A stretch of 64,000 bases of DNA from Paenibacillus alvei DSM 29 (GTDB lineage Bacteria; Bacillota; Bacilli; Paenibacillales; Paenibacillaceae), in assembly GCF_000293805.1 (NCBI RefSeq), contig NZ_AMBZ01000014.1:1-64000 (forward strand). Direction: 5' to 3'. Positions 15,106 through 24,144 of this stretch are shown in pieces (position 1 is the stretch's first letter; each line of letters starts with the position of its first letter). The notes below the pieces were generated by a model, which did no database searches, had not been told where the DNA came from, and was given only the letters and a program-made list of their open reading frames with translations. The position numbers and the translations under genes are program-made.

Positions 15106-15483
15106 TTAAAGCGTATACTCGTTGAGCAAATCTGTAAGTTCATCGGCTGAAATTTCAGACTCAGGTTGAGATGAAATGTTGAAATGCCCCGATTGTAACT
15201 TGCTCTTTAAATCATCAAGTTTTGACTCAATTCTGTTTAATATACTATCTTCCCCTGCTATCGTTTGATGTTGGGCAGCTCTCTTCCCAGAATCAATGTA
15301 GCTATCTATACATGTCATAAGCGCATGGACCAGGTTGCGATTGTTTAGATGTTCATTTATAAATGCAATCATTTCAGGACGTACGGGGGATTTCTCCCCC
15401 GTTTTAATGTCCACGTATTCATCAGGGATTGTAAATGAGGTGGTATCCCCTATTTGTTTTAATAGTTTTTTTGACTTAGACAT
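15106..15483 (-). CDS. Partition adaptor candidate (ParR/AlfB position), 125 aa
   Basis: Overlaps the end of the actin-like gene by 8 bases. Begins with a basic segment (MSKSKKLLKQIG), then a helical region (RPEMIAFINEHLNNRNLVHALMTCI) and a C-terminal coiled coil plus acidic tail (ILNRIESKLDDLKSKLQS). In type II partition systems the gene after the filament protein encodes the centromere-binding adaptor. Size, position and the basic N-terminus fit; sequence identity to ParR is not evident. Confidence 0.6.
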   Translation of the reverse strand: MSKSKKLLKQIGDTTSFTIPDEYVDIKTGEKSPVRPEMIAFINEHLNNRNLVHALMTCIDSYIDSGKRAAQHQTIAGEDSILNRIESKLDDLKSKLQSGHFNISSQPESEISADELTDLLNEYTL

Positions 15484-16681
15484 GGGCTTCTTGAGCTTGG
15501 CGCTTAGCAGCTGCTTGGACTAAGATCCAAAGCCCGATCATGTTCAACTTCTGAAGATTTTCCGCAAACGTTAGTCGCATTGGTTTAGGTCGCTTATTGT
15601 TTTCCTCTTCAATGTATTTCTTAGCTATTTTGATTGGGCCGCCAATCGGATAAATGCGGCGAGCTTGCTGAAGCTTGATGTTCTTCCGAACCTTATCAAT
15701 CAAATCTAAATATTGAGCGGACATCTCAATAAGCTTAGGTTCGATGTGCTTAGTAATATTGAACTCTTCTTGATCAACGACCACTCTCCACTCAGACGGC
15801 CCCTTAGCAAGCAGTTTTTCCAAAGAATAGCGCGAAGGGAAGTAGTGACCAACATTATCCGCCACATCTTTAATGATGCGATCGAGGTACGTGTTGATGC
15901 CGAATGGTTCACCCTCAATGCCTTCTACTATTTTACGTTCCCGAATTCCTATCGGATCGAAGCTTCCTCCCCCTAGATCACTGATGATAACAGTTTCATC
16001 AGCAAGAGTTTCATCTTTGATTTTCAAAGTAATAGGATCTCTTACTAATGCTACGTGAGCTGCCGATCCCTCAATGCTGACCATGCATGTTTTGATATCG
16101 AGCTTAACTGTAATGTCCCCGATACCTGGTACGAATTTGAAAGTTACTGAATGATGTCCCTCGAATTTCTTCTTTAGGGTGTCGCGATACGCCTTAACTT
16201 GGCGTGTTGGCAATGCTGTGTTAAGAAAGTCGTATGTAATAGAAATTTCGCTTTTTCCGGGATTAGCCTGTAATGCATCAAAAGCAAGTAAGGTTAATGT
16301 CATATAGATGTTTCGATCGGAATTAGCCTTTTTGGTGTCATATTCTGCGCCGTTTACATTTTCTCGCTCTGTAGCGGAGATTCCTACGAAATAGCGCTCT
16401 CTCTTATTATTAAGAGCTCCGGAATCGATCTCAACTACTAGGTTCTCGTAAGTATCAACTTGAGCTTCGTCGTAGTATTCCATTTCATCAAGCTTACACA
16501 AAGCAAGAGCATTAGGCATAGTATACTCACTACCAGTACCTGTGATGATAGCCTGGAAGAGTGAATTGCCCATGTCGATAGCCGCGATATTTTGTCCTTC
16601 AGCGACATTGGACAGCGCCTCTTTGCTTAACTTCATAATTGCATTGTCTCGTCTTACTTGTTCCTCCGCGTAAATACTCAT
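15476..16681 (-). CDS. parM: ParM/Alp-type plasmid actin
   Basis: 401 aa from the ATG at 16681 (GAAAGGATG 8 bases upstream); an upstream in-frame start at 16711 is less likely. Actin-fold motifs: phosphate 1 AIDMGNSLFQAIITG, phosphate 2 IISDLGGGSFDPIGI, and the connect/adenosine element YPIGGPIKIAKKYIEE. It polymerises with ATP to push plasmid copies apart in ParM/Alp7-type systems (family knowledge). The operon reads away from rep, with TTCATTGAA iterons directly upstream that could serve as centromere and operator. Confidence 0.85.
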   Translation of the reverse strand: MSIYAEEQVRRDNAIMKLSKEALSNVAEGQNIAAIDMGNSLFQAIITGTGSEYTMPNALALCKLDEMEYYDEAQVDTYENLVVEIDSGALNNKRERYFVGISATERENVNGAEYDTKKANSDRNIYMTLTLLAFDALQANPGKSEISITYDFLNTALPTRQVKAYRDTLKKKFEGHHSVTFKFVPGIGDITVKLDIKTCMVSIEGSAAHVALVRDPITLKIKDETLADETVIISDLGGGSFDPIGIRERKIVEGIEGEPFGINTYLDRIIKDVADNVGHYFPSRYSLEKLLAKGPSEWRVVVDQEEFNITKHIEPKLIEMSAQYLDLIDKVRKNIKLQQARRIYPIGGPIKIAKKYIEEENNKRPKPMRLTFAENLQKLNMIGLWILVQAAAKRQAQEAHV

Positions 16682-16693
16682 GTATATCATCCT

Positions 16694-17151
16694 TTCATTG
16701 AAAATTTTCATTGAAGTTCATTGATCATGTAGTCATATTATCATCGTTTCACCTATTAATCAAGCAAAATATTGATATTTCAATGAAGTCTCAGTCTTTA
16801 TATATTAGGGTTATTTGTGGTTATTTATATATCATTCAATGAATTTGTGATAAAGCACATTTTTTTCATTGAAACAATTCATTGAAATGGTCAAATATAG
16901 CGATTTTCGCCCATATCCCCCCTAAATAAGTCAAAAAAAACGCATTCCGCTTTGGAATGCTTCAATTTTGTCTAGGGTATTAAATAATGCTTGCAAAAAA
17001 ACTCGAGAATGGTGGCACTATTTTAAGTAAGAGATACTAGATTACTAGATACATAGAGATTAATATAATTACAAATATCGAAATTAAAGATAAAAAACAA
17101 AAAATAAAAGCCACCAATCCGACCGGCCGACCGACTCACAGGTTCAATGAA
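16694..17151. repeat. TTCATTGAA / TTCAATGAA iterons (candidate centromere or origin)
   Basis: Near-palindromic 9-mers at 16694-16702, 16707-16715, 16717-16725 (last base changed), 16779-16787, 16835-16843, 16865-16873, 16878-16886 and 17143-17151. The first cluster lies in the leader of the actin gene, the last ones towards rep. Position between a divergent partition operon and rep is typical for parC/parS or oriV. Confidence 0.75.
16936..16970. terminator. Hairpin in the par-rep intergenic region
   Basis: GCATTCC gctt TGGAATGC, flanked by an A-run on the left and TTCAATTTTG on the right. It could terminate in either direction or shape the origin. Confidence 0.45.
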
Positions 17152-17314
17152 TGATTCAAGTTTGGCGACTGACATTCAGGGAACCTCCCAAAAGAGCTGT
17201 TGGAGGAAGATTAGGGCTTTTACTGTTTAGTTTCTTTGTGTCTATTATACCACATAGAAGCAAAAAGTAAACCCTAAAACCTCTGTCGGATTGTACAATT
17301 CGGGAGGTTTTTTT

Positions 17315-18658
17315 ATGTCAGTAAGTGCAAACTCTTATTACCATTTTTTGTACAATAATCAACTCACTCATTTTCCAGTTTTTTCGAAGAAATCTCGACC
17401 AGATCGAAGAGAATTGGGATGGGTTTTCCTCAGTAGTGATTGTGAACGGACAAGCGTATGCCGTACATATCGCACCCTCTACCTAATGCAAGACCAGCAT
17501 ACATATTACACTCCAAATACATTTTACGATCGACGTAGACGAACACAGGACGCATTGCGTTGGCTAAATGCGTTCGTCATTGATGTTGATGTGAAGAATG
17601 GCCAAAATGTAGGGCTTACGTTGCCGGACTTACTAGATATGATTCAAGAGGCTGGCCTGCCATCGCCTACCTTTGTCGTAAGAACACCTTCAGGAGGTTT
17701 CCACGTCTATTTTGTACTGGATGCGCCGCGCAAGGCGTACTCCAATAACATTAAGACTTACCGCAAGCTTCAGCTGGCTATGGCTAAAGCCATTCAAGGC
17801 GATGTAAAAGCAATAGGCCCGGAACGCTATTTCCGAATCCCAACTGCAGATAATGTGATCTACCAGACTCATAATAGAGTTAGTTTTGCCGATCTTATAG
17901 ATTGGCATGATATTAATTCCGGTGTTACCCAGGTCCAGGAGAGTAAGTCCGTGCGCTATTCGCAGGGGCTTCTTCAACATGCAGCTGTTCAGGCCATCCT
18001 TAGAGGCGTAGATAAAGGATCTCGGGATAACGCATGTTACACATTAGCGCTAGCATTCAAAGCTGATGGATATACAGCTGATGAAGCAGAGAGCGAGCTG
18101 CAGGATTGGAACTCGAATTTGGTTAGCCCTTTATCTCAACATATTATTGCGCGTAAGGTTCGAAGCGCATATAAATCGGGTTCGCCAGCTGGGCCAAGTG
18201 CTGAATGGATCCGTCATTTGTCGGGTGTGAAATTTGCATACCAAGCATGGGAATCTGCAAAACCAAGAAAGATCCGGAAGTATAGTCATTATGAAGAACG
18301 AGCATCGGATATGCTATATACCCTAGCGTGGAGGAAGAGTATTTCAGGCTCTCAGAGAGGGCTTGCTTCGATGTGGGGAATGTCTCTATCCGTTTTTCAG
18401 GAAGTCACAAAAGTACTGGTCGAACGTAACCGAATTCAGCTCACTGTATCGGGAAAAGGCAGAGGGGCTAATACGACAATAACCATAGTTCCTAGAAGGA
18501 ACAATGTCATTCCTTTACTGCCGAGAATTAAAAACAAAATTAATGTACCAGATTCCAATACACTTTATTTAGGGGGGTTGGTGGGTGGGCTCTCCCTCTT
18601 TGATGGGGGCTTTCTTTCTCGCTTCCCTAGGGGTTTTTTCCTTGGGCCTTTTCCCTGA
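17315..18658 (+). CDS. RepB/AEP-primase-like plasmid replication protein, 447 aa
   Basis: The ATG at 17315 follows GGGAGG at 7 bases. Residues 85-190 show an archaeo-eukaryotic primase pattern: FVIDVDVKNG (DxD metal site), then FVVRTPSGGFHVYFVL and IGPERYFRIPTA. Residues about 225-295 (GSRDNACYTLALAFKADGYT...EAESELQDWN...IARKVRSAYKSG) match a primase C-terminal (PriCT) helical domain. A helix-turn-helix-like region follows (SQRGLASMWGMSLSVFQEVTKVL). The last 30 residues are Gly/Phe-rich and low-complexity, encoded in skewed DNA. Likely the replication initiator; it faces away from the par operon. Confidence 0.8.
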   Translation: MSVSANSYYHFLYNNQLTHFPVFSKKSRPDRRELGWVFLSSDCERTSVCRTYRTLYLMQDQHTYYTPNTFYDRRRRTQDALRWLNAFVIDVDVKNGQNVGLTLPDLLDMIQEAGLPSPTFVVRTPSGGFHVYFVLDAPRKAYSNNIKTYRKLQLAMAKAIQGDVKAIGPERYFRIPTADNVIYQTHNRVSFADLIDWHDINSGVTQVQESKSVRYSQGLLQHAAVQAILRGVDKGSRDNACYTLALAFKADGYTADEAESELQDWNSNLVSPLSQHIIARKVRSAYKSGSPAGPSAEWIRHLSGVKFAYQAWESAKPRKIRKYSHYEERASDMLYTLAWRKSISGSQRGLASMWGMSLSVFQEVTKVLVERNRIQLTVSGKGRGANTTITIVPRRNNVIPLLPRIKNKINVPDSNTLYLGGLVGGLSLFDGGFLSRFPRGFFLGPFP

Positions 18659-18724
18659 TTTGTGGGTCTATGGGCTTTCTTTCTGCTTCTAACTATCTTA
18701 GACTTATTTGTACCTTGGGTGGTG

Positions 18725-18953
18725 CTTTGGGTAGTCCCTTACCCCGTGCTCCCCCCACTCCCTTACCCGGTGTCCGGGGGGGCCTACCTATGGGACTACC
18801 CAAAGGACGTTTATTTTTCCGTACCTGTCGGCTGTATCCCTTGCCGCAAGCGGCACCTCCTAACCCATATGCTCACGGCTCGATATGGCGTTTTAGCCGT
18901 GAGCATATGGGTTAGGAGGACAGATATACAGCAACGTACGGAAAAATAAACGT
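18725..18953. other. Large cruciform-forming region (candidate oriV or oriT)
   Basis: Nested inverted repeats: CTTTGGGTAGTCCC (18725-18738) with 18792-18805; ACGTTTATTTTTCCGTAC (18807-18824) with 18936-18953, 18 perfect pairs; GCTGTAT (18831-18837) with ATACAGC (18926-18932); a side hairpin TGCCGC/GCGGCA (18842-18855); and a perfect 25-bp stem, 18856-18880 with 18895-18919, around a 14-base loop. No gene overlaps it convincingly. Confidence 0.75.
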
Positions 18954-19265
18954 GTAGTGTGGAGGAGAGGTGTGTTGTTAAGTGTTTGTTGTAGTTGTAG
19001 ATGGTGGTGGTGGTTGGTGGGGGGAGGACGGGGTAAGGATGTGTTGTGTTGTTAGTTGTTAGTATAAATTATTAATAGATTGTTAGAGATTGATTGTGAG
19101 TACGGGTGAGTGAGTGTAGAAAAGAGGGTTATTGTGGGAAGGAGCGTGGAAGGGAAAAAGGCTTGGTTTGGGTTTGGTTGGAGTAATGAGTTAGGATGAG
19201 TATGGTGAGGTTGGTTAGTGGTTAGTGTTAGGTATGGGGTTATATTTGTGCATATGTGTTCAGTT
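18954..19265. other. C-depleted, G/T-rich stretch before the coupling-protein gene
   Basis: About 310 bases with only around six C on the plus strand; full of GTG, GGT and TTG. The opposite strand is correspondingly G-poor and C/A-rich, like a rut site. It directly follows the cruciform. Possibilities: single-strand or unwinding region of an origin, or a Rho-dependent stop for leftward transcripts. No gene. Confidence 0.6.
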
Positions 19266-19280
19266 TAGGAGGTAGAGGTT

Positions 19281-21653
19281 TTGAGTCGATATCATGTGTT
19301 ACCTTGGTTAATTCCTCATGGGGTATGCTATGAAATTCAGACGGTTATGAACGCACGGATACATTACTTTAAAGATGAAACGGCATGGGGTAATATCATC
19401 ACATTGTTGAAGCGTCCCTGGTATGAATGTTTATTTTTTCAGCCATGGATTAGCTGGGAGTTGGTAGCGGACGGGGCCGAAATTAAATACCGGGTATGGG
19501 CACCGAACAAAGAACTTGGGAGCTTATTTCAATCGAAGTATTACAGTGAGCATCCTGAAGTGGAGATTCGTGAGGTGGCTAATGAGCCTTTAGATTTTAA
19601 GAGGCCGCATGCTGGTACAAAGCTACACCTAGATCGTCATTATGTCATTCCGTTGAAGAGTTATCACAATGACGTTGTAGATTCTCAAGCGGAATTGATA
19701 AGTCTGTTAGAGCGTTTAACCGACAATGAAGAAATCATTGTTCAATTTACTGTAAAACCAATATATCGTACTGAGAGAGCTTTTAAGAAAGCCTTCAGAG
19801 AATTACATAGTGAGGAAAATACAGACGAGAGTGCAAAAACAGAGAACGAGATGTATAAAACGGCTATCCAGGGGAAAAAGTCCAGGATGTTAGCCCGTGT
19901 GTCTGTTCGGATTGTTGCTTTTGCTGAGGATTATAAGCAGGCGAAAAATCTCATTGATGCATGCAGCGGATCGTTTGGCCAATTCTCTTCAGGTGAACTG
20001 AATGAAATAAAAGCTCGAAGATGGTGGCAAATTATAAGGCCGTTGTTTCGTTTTGAGTTCCAGAAACGAATACACTCGCTAAGTATGCCCCACAAGAAGG
20101 TTGTTTTTTCGAGTGAAGAACTTGCTATGATGTTACGACTACCTTCTGGAAAAATTGGAAGTAACAAATTGGCGAGAATGAAGATGCGGCGAACTCCTTT
20201 ACCATTAGAACTTATGTATAAAAGTGCAAATGATAATTCATTAGTTTACTTAGGCGAAAATGAATATCATGGAGTGAAGCAGCCAGTTCATCTTGACTTG
20301 AGAGCATTGAATCGTCATATGGCCGTCTGGGGCGGTACCATGATGGGAAAATCAACACTTTTATACTCTTTGATGGAGGATATCGCCAATCTTCGAACTG
20401 ATGAAAATAAGTTTGGGTTTACGGTGATCGATCCACACGGTAGCCTAGCCATTGACGTAGCTAGTCGGATTCCAAAGGACAAACAGCATCTAATCCGTTA
20501 TGTTAGGTTTAAAGATGGCCAGTTCCCATTTAACGTATACGATGTTGACTTTGCATCTACACCGGATAAGATTGCACAGAATGTTGCCGATGTATGTAAA
20601 CGTGTCTTCAAAGACTTCTGGGGTCCGAATATCGATGATAACTTTATGAATGGTGGTATTGCGCTGCAGCTTGTTGGTGAAGCAAACATAGATAATCTAC
20701 GGAAAGTCTTAGATGATGATGAGTATCGAGCAGAAATCCTGGAAAGATTGAGTGAGTTTGATCCGCTAGAGCGGCAGCTGAAAATGTTTTTATCCAGGTA
20801 CGATGAGTTGGACGAGCGTACGAAGGAGCCGAAAATAAACTCGACTCTGAATAAACTGCGAAAATTGACTCTCTCCGGTTCTATTGGTGGCATACTTCGA
20901 GCTAACACGAATGGTATAAAGTGGCGTGAAGGGATGGATCAGGGTTATTTCAATATTTTTGATCTATCTGGTCTTACGATCGATGAGCGGAAGTTTATAG
21001 GATCCGTATGTTTGACGTTCTCTCAGTTGGCTATGCTCAGCCGAGAAGATGCGTATGCAAAAGGAATGCCAATGCCATTACATCCCATTATTGTGGATGA
21101 GGCCCCAACTTTTCTTGATCAAAGTGCAGATGCAGTTCAATCCTTTGCTGACGAAGCTCGGAAATATAACAATCCGCTCATTTTAGGGATGCAGGGCTTA
21201 GAGGAACAAGTCCCAGATCAAGTGGCGAGCGCTATATTTCGAAATTTCGGGACTTTGATTGCCTATCGTGTAGGTAATCCTGCAGATGCTATAAAAATTT
21301 ACGAGGGTATGAAAATTGATACATTAAGTGCTGAAGATTTTCAGAGGGTAGAGCCGAACTATGCGTACATGAGGACAGCTATCGGAAGAGAAACTACGTT
21401 ACCTTTCCTTGTGAAAATGAAGCCACCTAGTGAAGCGAAGTATAGGGATGATGTACCTACGATGATCAATACGTCTCTGCAGTTAGCAATGGATCAAGAA
21501 ATTCAAGAAGTTGGTGTGAAAGCTAAACAGCTAGAAGAGCGTGAGAAAATCGAACGAGAGGAAATCAATAAATTTGCTGAAGAAGAAGTAAGTAGAGATG
21601 TAGATGAGGATGTACAGGAAGAAGACGATCTAGCAATATTTATGGATGATTAG
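19281..21653 (+). CDS. VirD4/TraG-like conjugative coupling ATPase, 790 aa
   Basis: TTG start 9 bases after TTAGGAGGT. The N-terminal about 300 residues are soluble alpha/beta with no membrane segment. Then RHMAVWGGTMMGKSTLLYS (Walker A), FTVIDPHGS, a central domain with many helices, and PIIVDEAPTFLD (Walker B), followed by the TraD/TraG-type region (NNPLILGMQGLEEQ). Highly acidic tail. Family knowledge: such hexameric ATPases bring the nicked DNA to the T4SS. First gene of the transfer region. The lack of an N-terminal membrane anchor is unusual for VirD4 but common in Gram-positive relatives. Confidence 0.8.
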   Translation: MSRYHVLPWLIPHGVCYEIQTVMNARIHYFKDETAWGNIITLLKRPWYECLFFQPWISWELVADGAEIKYRVWAPNKELGSLFQSKYYSEHPEVEIREVANEPLDFKRPHAGTKLHLDRHYVIPLKSYHNDVVDSQAELISLLERLTDNEEIIVQFTVKPIYRTERAFKKAFRELHSEENTDESAKTENEMYKTAIQGKKSRMLARVSVRIVAFAEDYKQAKNLIDACSGSFGQFSSGELNEIKARRWWQIIRPLFRFEFQKRIHSLSMPHKKVVFSSEELAMMLRLPSGKIGSNKLARMKMRRTPLPLELMYKSANDNSLVYLGENEYHGVKQPVHLDLRALNRHMAVWGGTMMGKSTLLYSLMEDIANLRTDENKFGFTVIDPHGSLAIDVASRIPKDKQHLIRYVRFKDGQFPFNVYDVDFASTPDKIAQNVADVCKRVFKDFWGPNIDDNFMNGGIALQLVGEANIDNLRKVLDDDEYRAEILERLSEFDPLERQLKMFLSRYDELDERTKEPKINSTLNKLRKLTLSGSIGGILRANTNGIKWREGMDQGYFNIFDLSGLTIDERKFIGSVCLTFSQLAMLSREDAYAKGMPMPLHPIIVDEAPTFLDQSADAVQSFADEARKYNNPLILGMQGLEEQVPDQVASAIFRNFGTLIAYRVGNPADAIKIYEGMKIDTLSAEDFQRVEPNYAYMRTAIGRETTLPFLVKMKPPSEAKYRDDVPTMINTSLQLAMDQEIQEVGVKAKQLEEREKIEREEINKFAEEEVSRDVDEDVQEEDDLAIFMDD

Positions 21654-21666
21654 GTGGTGTTATCTG

Positions 21667-22533
21667 TTGGCAAAATCTGAAGGAAATTTCTTGTTCATTC
21701 GTGATCAGGAGATAGACTTACTCATAACGTTGCATGATATGATTTTTTTAGATATTGAGTACTTAGAAAATTTTATTTACCAAAATATCTCTAGAAGGAC
21801 GATTGAACGTAAACTTATCGGTCTGGAGAAAGAAGGTTATATAAAAAGCTTTTTTACACCCAAAGCTGATGGGGAAAGGGCAACAAATATTAAGATCATT
21901 ACACTTGATAAGCTTGGTGTTGAGGAAGTTAAATCCTTGACAGGAACAGTGAATTGGGATAAGAGATGGACAAAAAGGTCACCATCGTTCATCCATCACA
22001 ATATCTCCCTGGCCAATCTAAGAGGTGCTTTTTATAGGGATCAGAAAGATGATTTTAAGCTCGTTTCATGGATAACGGAGAGAGAGTCATATTATCAATA
22101 TGCGGGTCGAAAAGATGATGTAATCGTTCCTGATGGTACGACCGTGTTCCATCGCAAACTAAACGAAAAAACGGCATATTTTGCTTATTTCATGGAGATG
22201 GAACGAAGCAGGCAGCGAATAAGTTTTAGTCAAAATAAATTAAAACGATACAATGCATATGCGGGCTTAAAAGCTCATATAAAACATCCCATTTTTGAAA
22301 TTCCGCCTGCGATAACGAGTGTTTGTTTTGTCTCAATGGCTGAGAATGAGATGATGAATCTCATAGAGCATACCGAGAAAGTATCGACCAATCATCTGAG
22401 AACAGTTATGTACAGCACATATGATAAAGTCATGTCCGATCCTATGGGGAAAATATGGCGTTTTAAAGGACAGGATGATGGATTATATCCAATGTGGACG
22501 ATTTTTAAAAAAGAGGAAGAAAAAACTGAATAA
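21667..22533 (+). CDS. Replication-relaxation family protein, 288 aa
   Basis: Start TTG at 21667 with AGGTGG upstream; the frame opens at 21646, overlapping the coupling gene. The N-terminal 80 residues form a winged-helix pattern (DQEIDLLITLHDMIFLDIEY...SRRTIERKLIGLEKEGYIKSF), followed by IHHNISLANLR, a block around DDVIVPDGTTVFHR and FMEMERSRQRISF, as in the Replic_Relax family. These proteins sit beside VirD4 homologues on Gram-positive conjugative plasmids and are proposed to act in DNA processing at oriT or in replication. No HUH or tyrosine-type relaxase was found in the region, so this is the best candidate for that role. Confidence 0.75.
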   Translation: MAKSEGNFLFIRDQEIDLLITLHDMIFLDIEYLENFIYQNISRRTIERKLIGLEKEGYIKSFFTPKADGERATNIKIITLDKLGVEEVKSLTGTVNWDKRWTKRSPSFIHHNISLANLRGAFYRDQKDDFKLVSWITERESYYQYAGRKDDVIVPDGTTVFHRKLNEKTAYFAYFMEMERSRQRISFSQNKLKRYNAYAGLKAHIKHPIFEIPPAITSVCFVSMAENEMMNLIEHTEKVSTNHLRTVMYSTYDKVMSDPMGKIWRFKGQDDGLYPMWTIFKKEEEKTE

Positions 22534-22578
22534 AATAAAAATTTTGGGTACCTTGCATAAGAAGAAATAATCAAAATG

Positions 22579-23026
22579 GCGATCCTGGAGGATCGATGGG
22601 AAGAACCGGCTGCGCCGGTTCTTTTTTTCCGCCCCCGGCTGTGCCGGCAGCGGAAAGGTTTTCCGGCTCGTGAGGGAGAAGCGAGGCTTCTTTCTCCTGT
22701 CGATTTGTGCCTTCCAGTACCCGTACGCATCCGGCCCTCTCAGCTAAACATACAGAACCTTGGCCCGAATAGACGAAAAATTATTTTGAGAACTTCACTC
22801 AAAATAATTTGTTCGACCCTGACGGGCAATCTATTCAACCCAAGAACCTGTATGTTCTTTACGCTGTGCCGGATACGTACACTGGAAGTCCCATCTCTCC
22901 ATACGAAAGAAGCTTGCCCGCGATTCTCCTGGGCGAGCCTACAAACCGAAAACCTTTCCGCTCATCGCCGCTCGGGCTAGCACGGAAAACGTTTCTGGAA
23001 AGGGGGGAGGGGAGGTGTGGCACCAG
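22579..23026 (+). promoter_or_regulatory. Structured intergenic element E7 (long subfamily)
   Basis: Nearly identical to E6 over its whole length: terminator GAACCGGC/GCCGGTTC + T7 at 22603-22628, the long nested hairpin, and the G-run end. It contains no real gene, although several frames cross it. It ends just before the ribosome site of the 158-aa gene. Confidence 0.7.
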
Positions 23027-23055
23027 ATAAATAATAAATTTCAGGGGGAATAAGC

Positions 23056-23532
23056 ATGATAATCGAAAAAAAAGAATTGGAGAAAGCAATCCAAAAAACC
23101 ATCAACAGAGCATCGGAACGCTATTGTGGAACGGATGGGAAATGTCAGCTGTTCGGGGTTCTGAAAGGACAGGAAATAAGGGATTTTGAAATTGCTGATT
23201 CTGATAACGAACAAATATATGACGGAAAGAACGTTGTGTTTCTGTATGAGAAAGAATGGTTTGATCCCATTAAGGGATGGAATATGGATGTTGAAATGGT
23301 CGATGAAATAAACAATGACAATTCTTTATTGCTGGCATACATCCAGGCATTCAACGAGAAATATCCAAATCGGGATGTCGTGTATAACTACCTGATGTTC
23401 AACGAACTGCTACCTGAGAAGTGTAAGGAGGTTATGCTTAAAAGAATCGGATTTTATAACTATTTAGAAACTTGGGATGTGATGAAGGACATATATGCAT
23501 TTATAAAATGCGAAGTACAAATAAAAGAGTAA
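23056..23532 (+). CDS. Hypothetical protein, 158 aa
   Basis: Ribosome site AGGGGG about 8 bases before the ATG. Soluble, mixed alpha/beta, acidic; features such as ASERYCGTDGKCQLFGV and LMFNELLPEKCKEVMLKRIG. No family recognised. It stands alone after element E7, in the transfer region but separated from the Tad genes by 600 bp; likely a cargo gene inserted together with the element. Confidence 0.6.
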   Translation: MIIEKKELEKAIQKTINRASERYCGTDGKCQLFGVLKGQEIRDFEIADSDNEQIYDGKNVVFLYEKEWFDPIKGWNMDVEMVDEINNDNSLLLAYIQAFNEKYPNRDVVYNYLMFNELLPEKCKEVMLKRIGFYNYLETWDVMKDIYAFIKCEVQIKE

Positions 23533-24144
23533 CGGGATAATGGGGGATTCTGGAAGAGAATGAAGGGGCGCGGGCATCTCATCCTGTTGAAATTTTGATG
23601 GTTCAAATGAACTAAAGAAAAAAATCACAAATCGATTTTTCCTTGTAAGTATCAGGTTTTAAGCGTTTTTTGCACGCCAATAAAGGGCGAATTTTCTAAT
23701 TCCCCTTTACAAAAAAGGTATTTTGAACTATTTTTAAATTAAGCGAGTTAAAGCGAAAGAAAAAGGTGCTGGTAACACCTCTTTCTTTCTAGGCATGGAC
23801 AGACCCTACTCTGTACCAACCTTGTTATTTAGTATACTTGAAAAACTGCCTGTTTTTCAAGTGTATTCAAGTACGCTCAAGTTGGTAATTTTAGAGGAGA
23901 AGGCCCCCATGCTTTTATGGTGGCCTTCTCCTTTTTTTGTTTGAAATGTGGTTATCAGCATCAATCTTTCGCCAATATCGCTAACGTGCTTTTATTTAGC
24001 ACAGAAAGGCAGGATGTTGGTCCTAATTACATACCTTTAGCAGCTAGATTAAATACCCTAACCAGAGAGATAGGCCAATAGGACGCATCTTGGATTGAAG
24101 GAGCCAGTAAAGCTTACGACAATGTGATGGCAAGGAGGTGTGAA
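23533..24144. other. Intergenic region before the Tad operon, with hairpins
   Basis: Holds GAAAGAAAAAGGTG/CACCTCTTTCTTTC (about 23756-23791) and ACTTGAAAAAC/GTTTTTCAAGT (about 23836-23861). A strong terminator GGAGAAGGCC/GGCCTTCTCC + T7 lies at 23893-23938. The promoter of the Tad operon probably lies between 23940 and 24120. No gene seen. Confidence 0.5.

Noticed and set aside
18662-18949. Two overlapping frames in the cruciform region
   Set aside because: They run through nested perfect inverted repeats, composition is extreme and no ribosome site is present.
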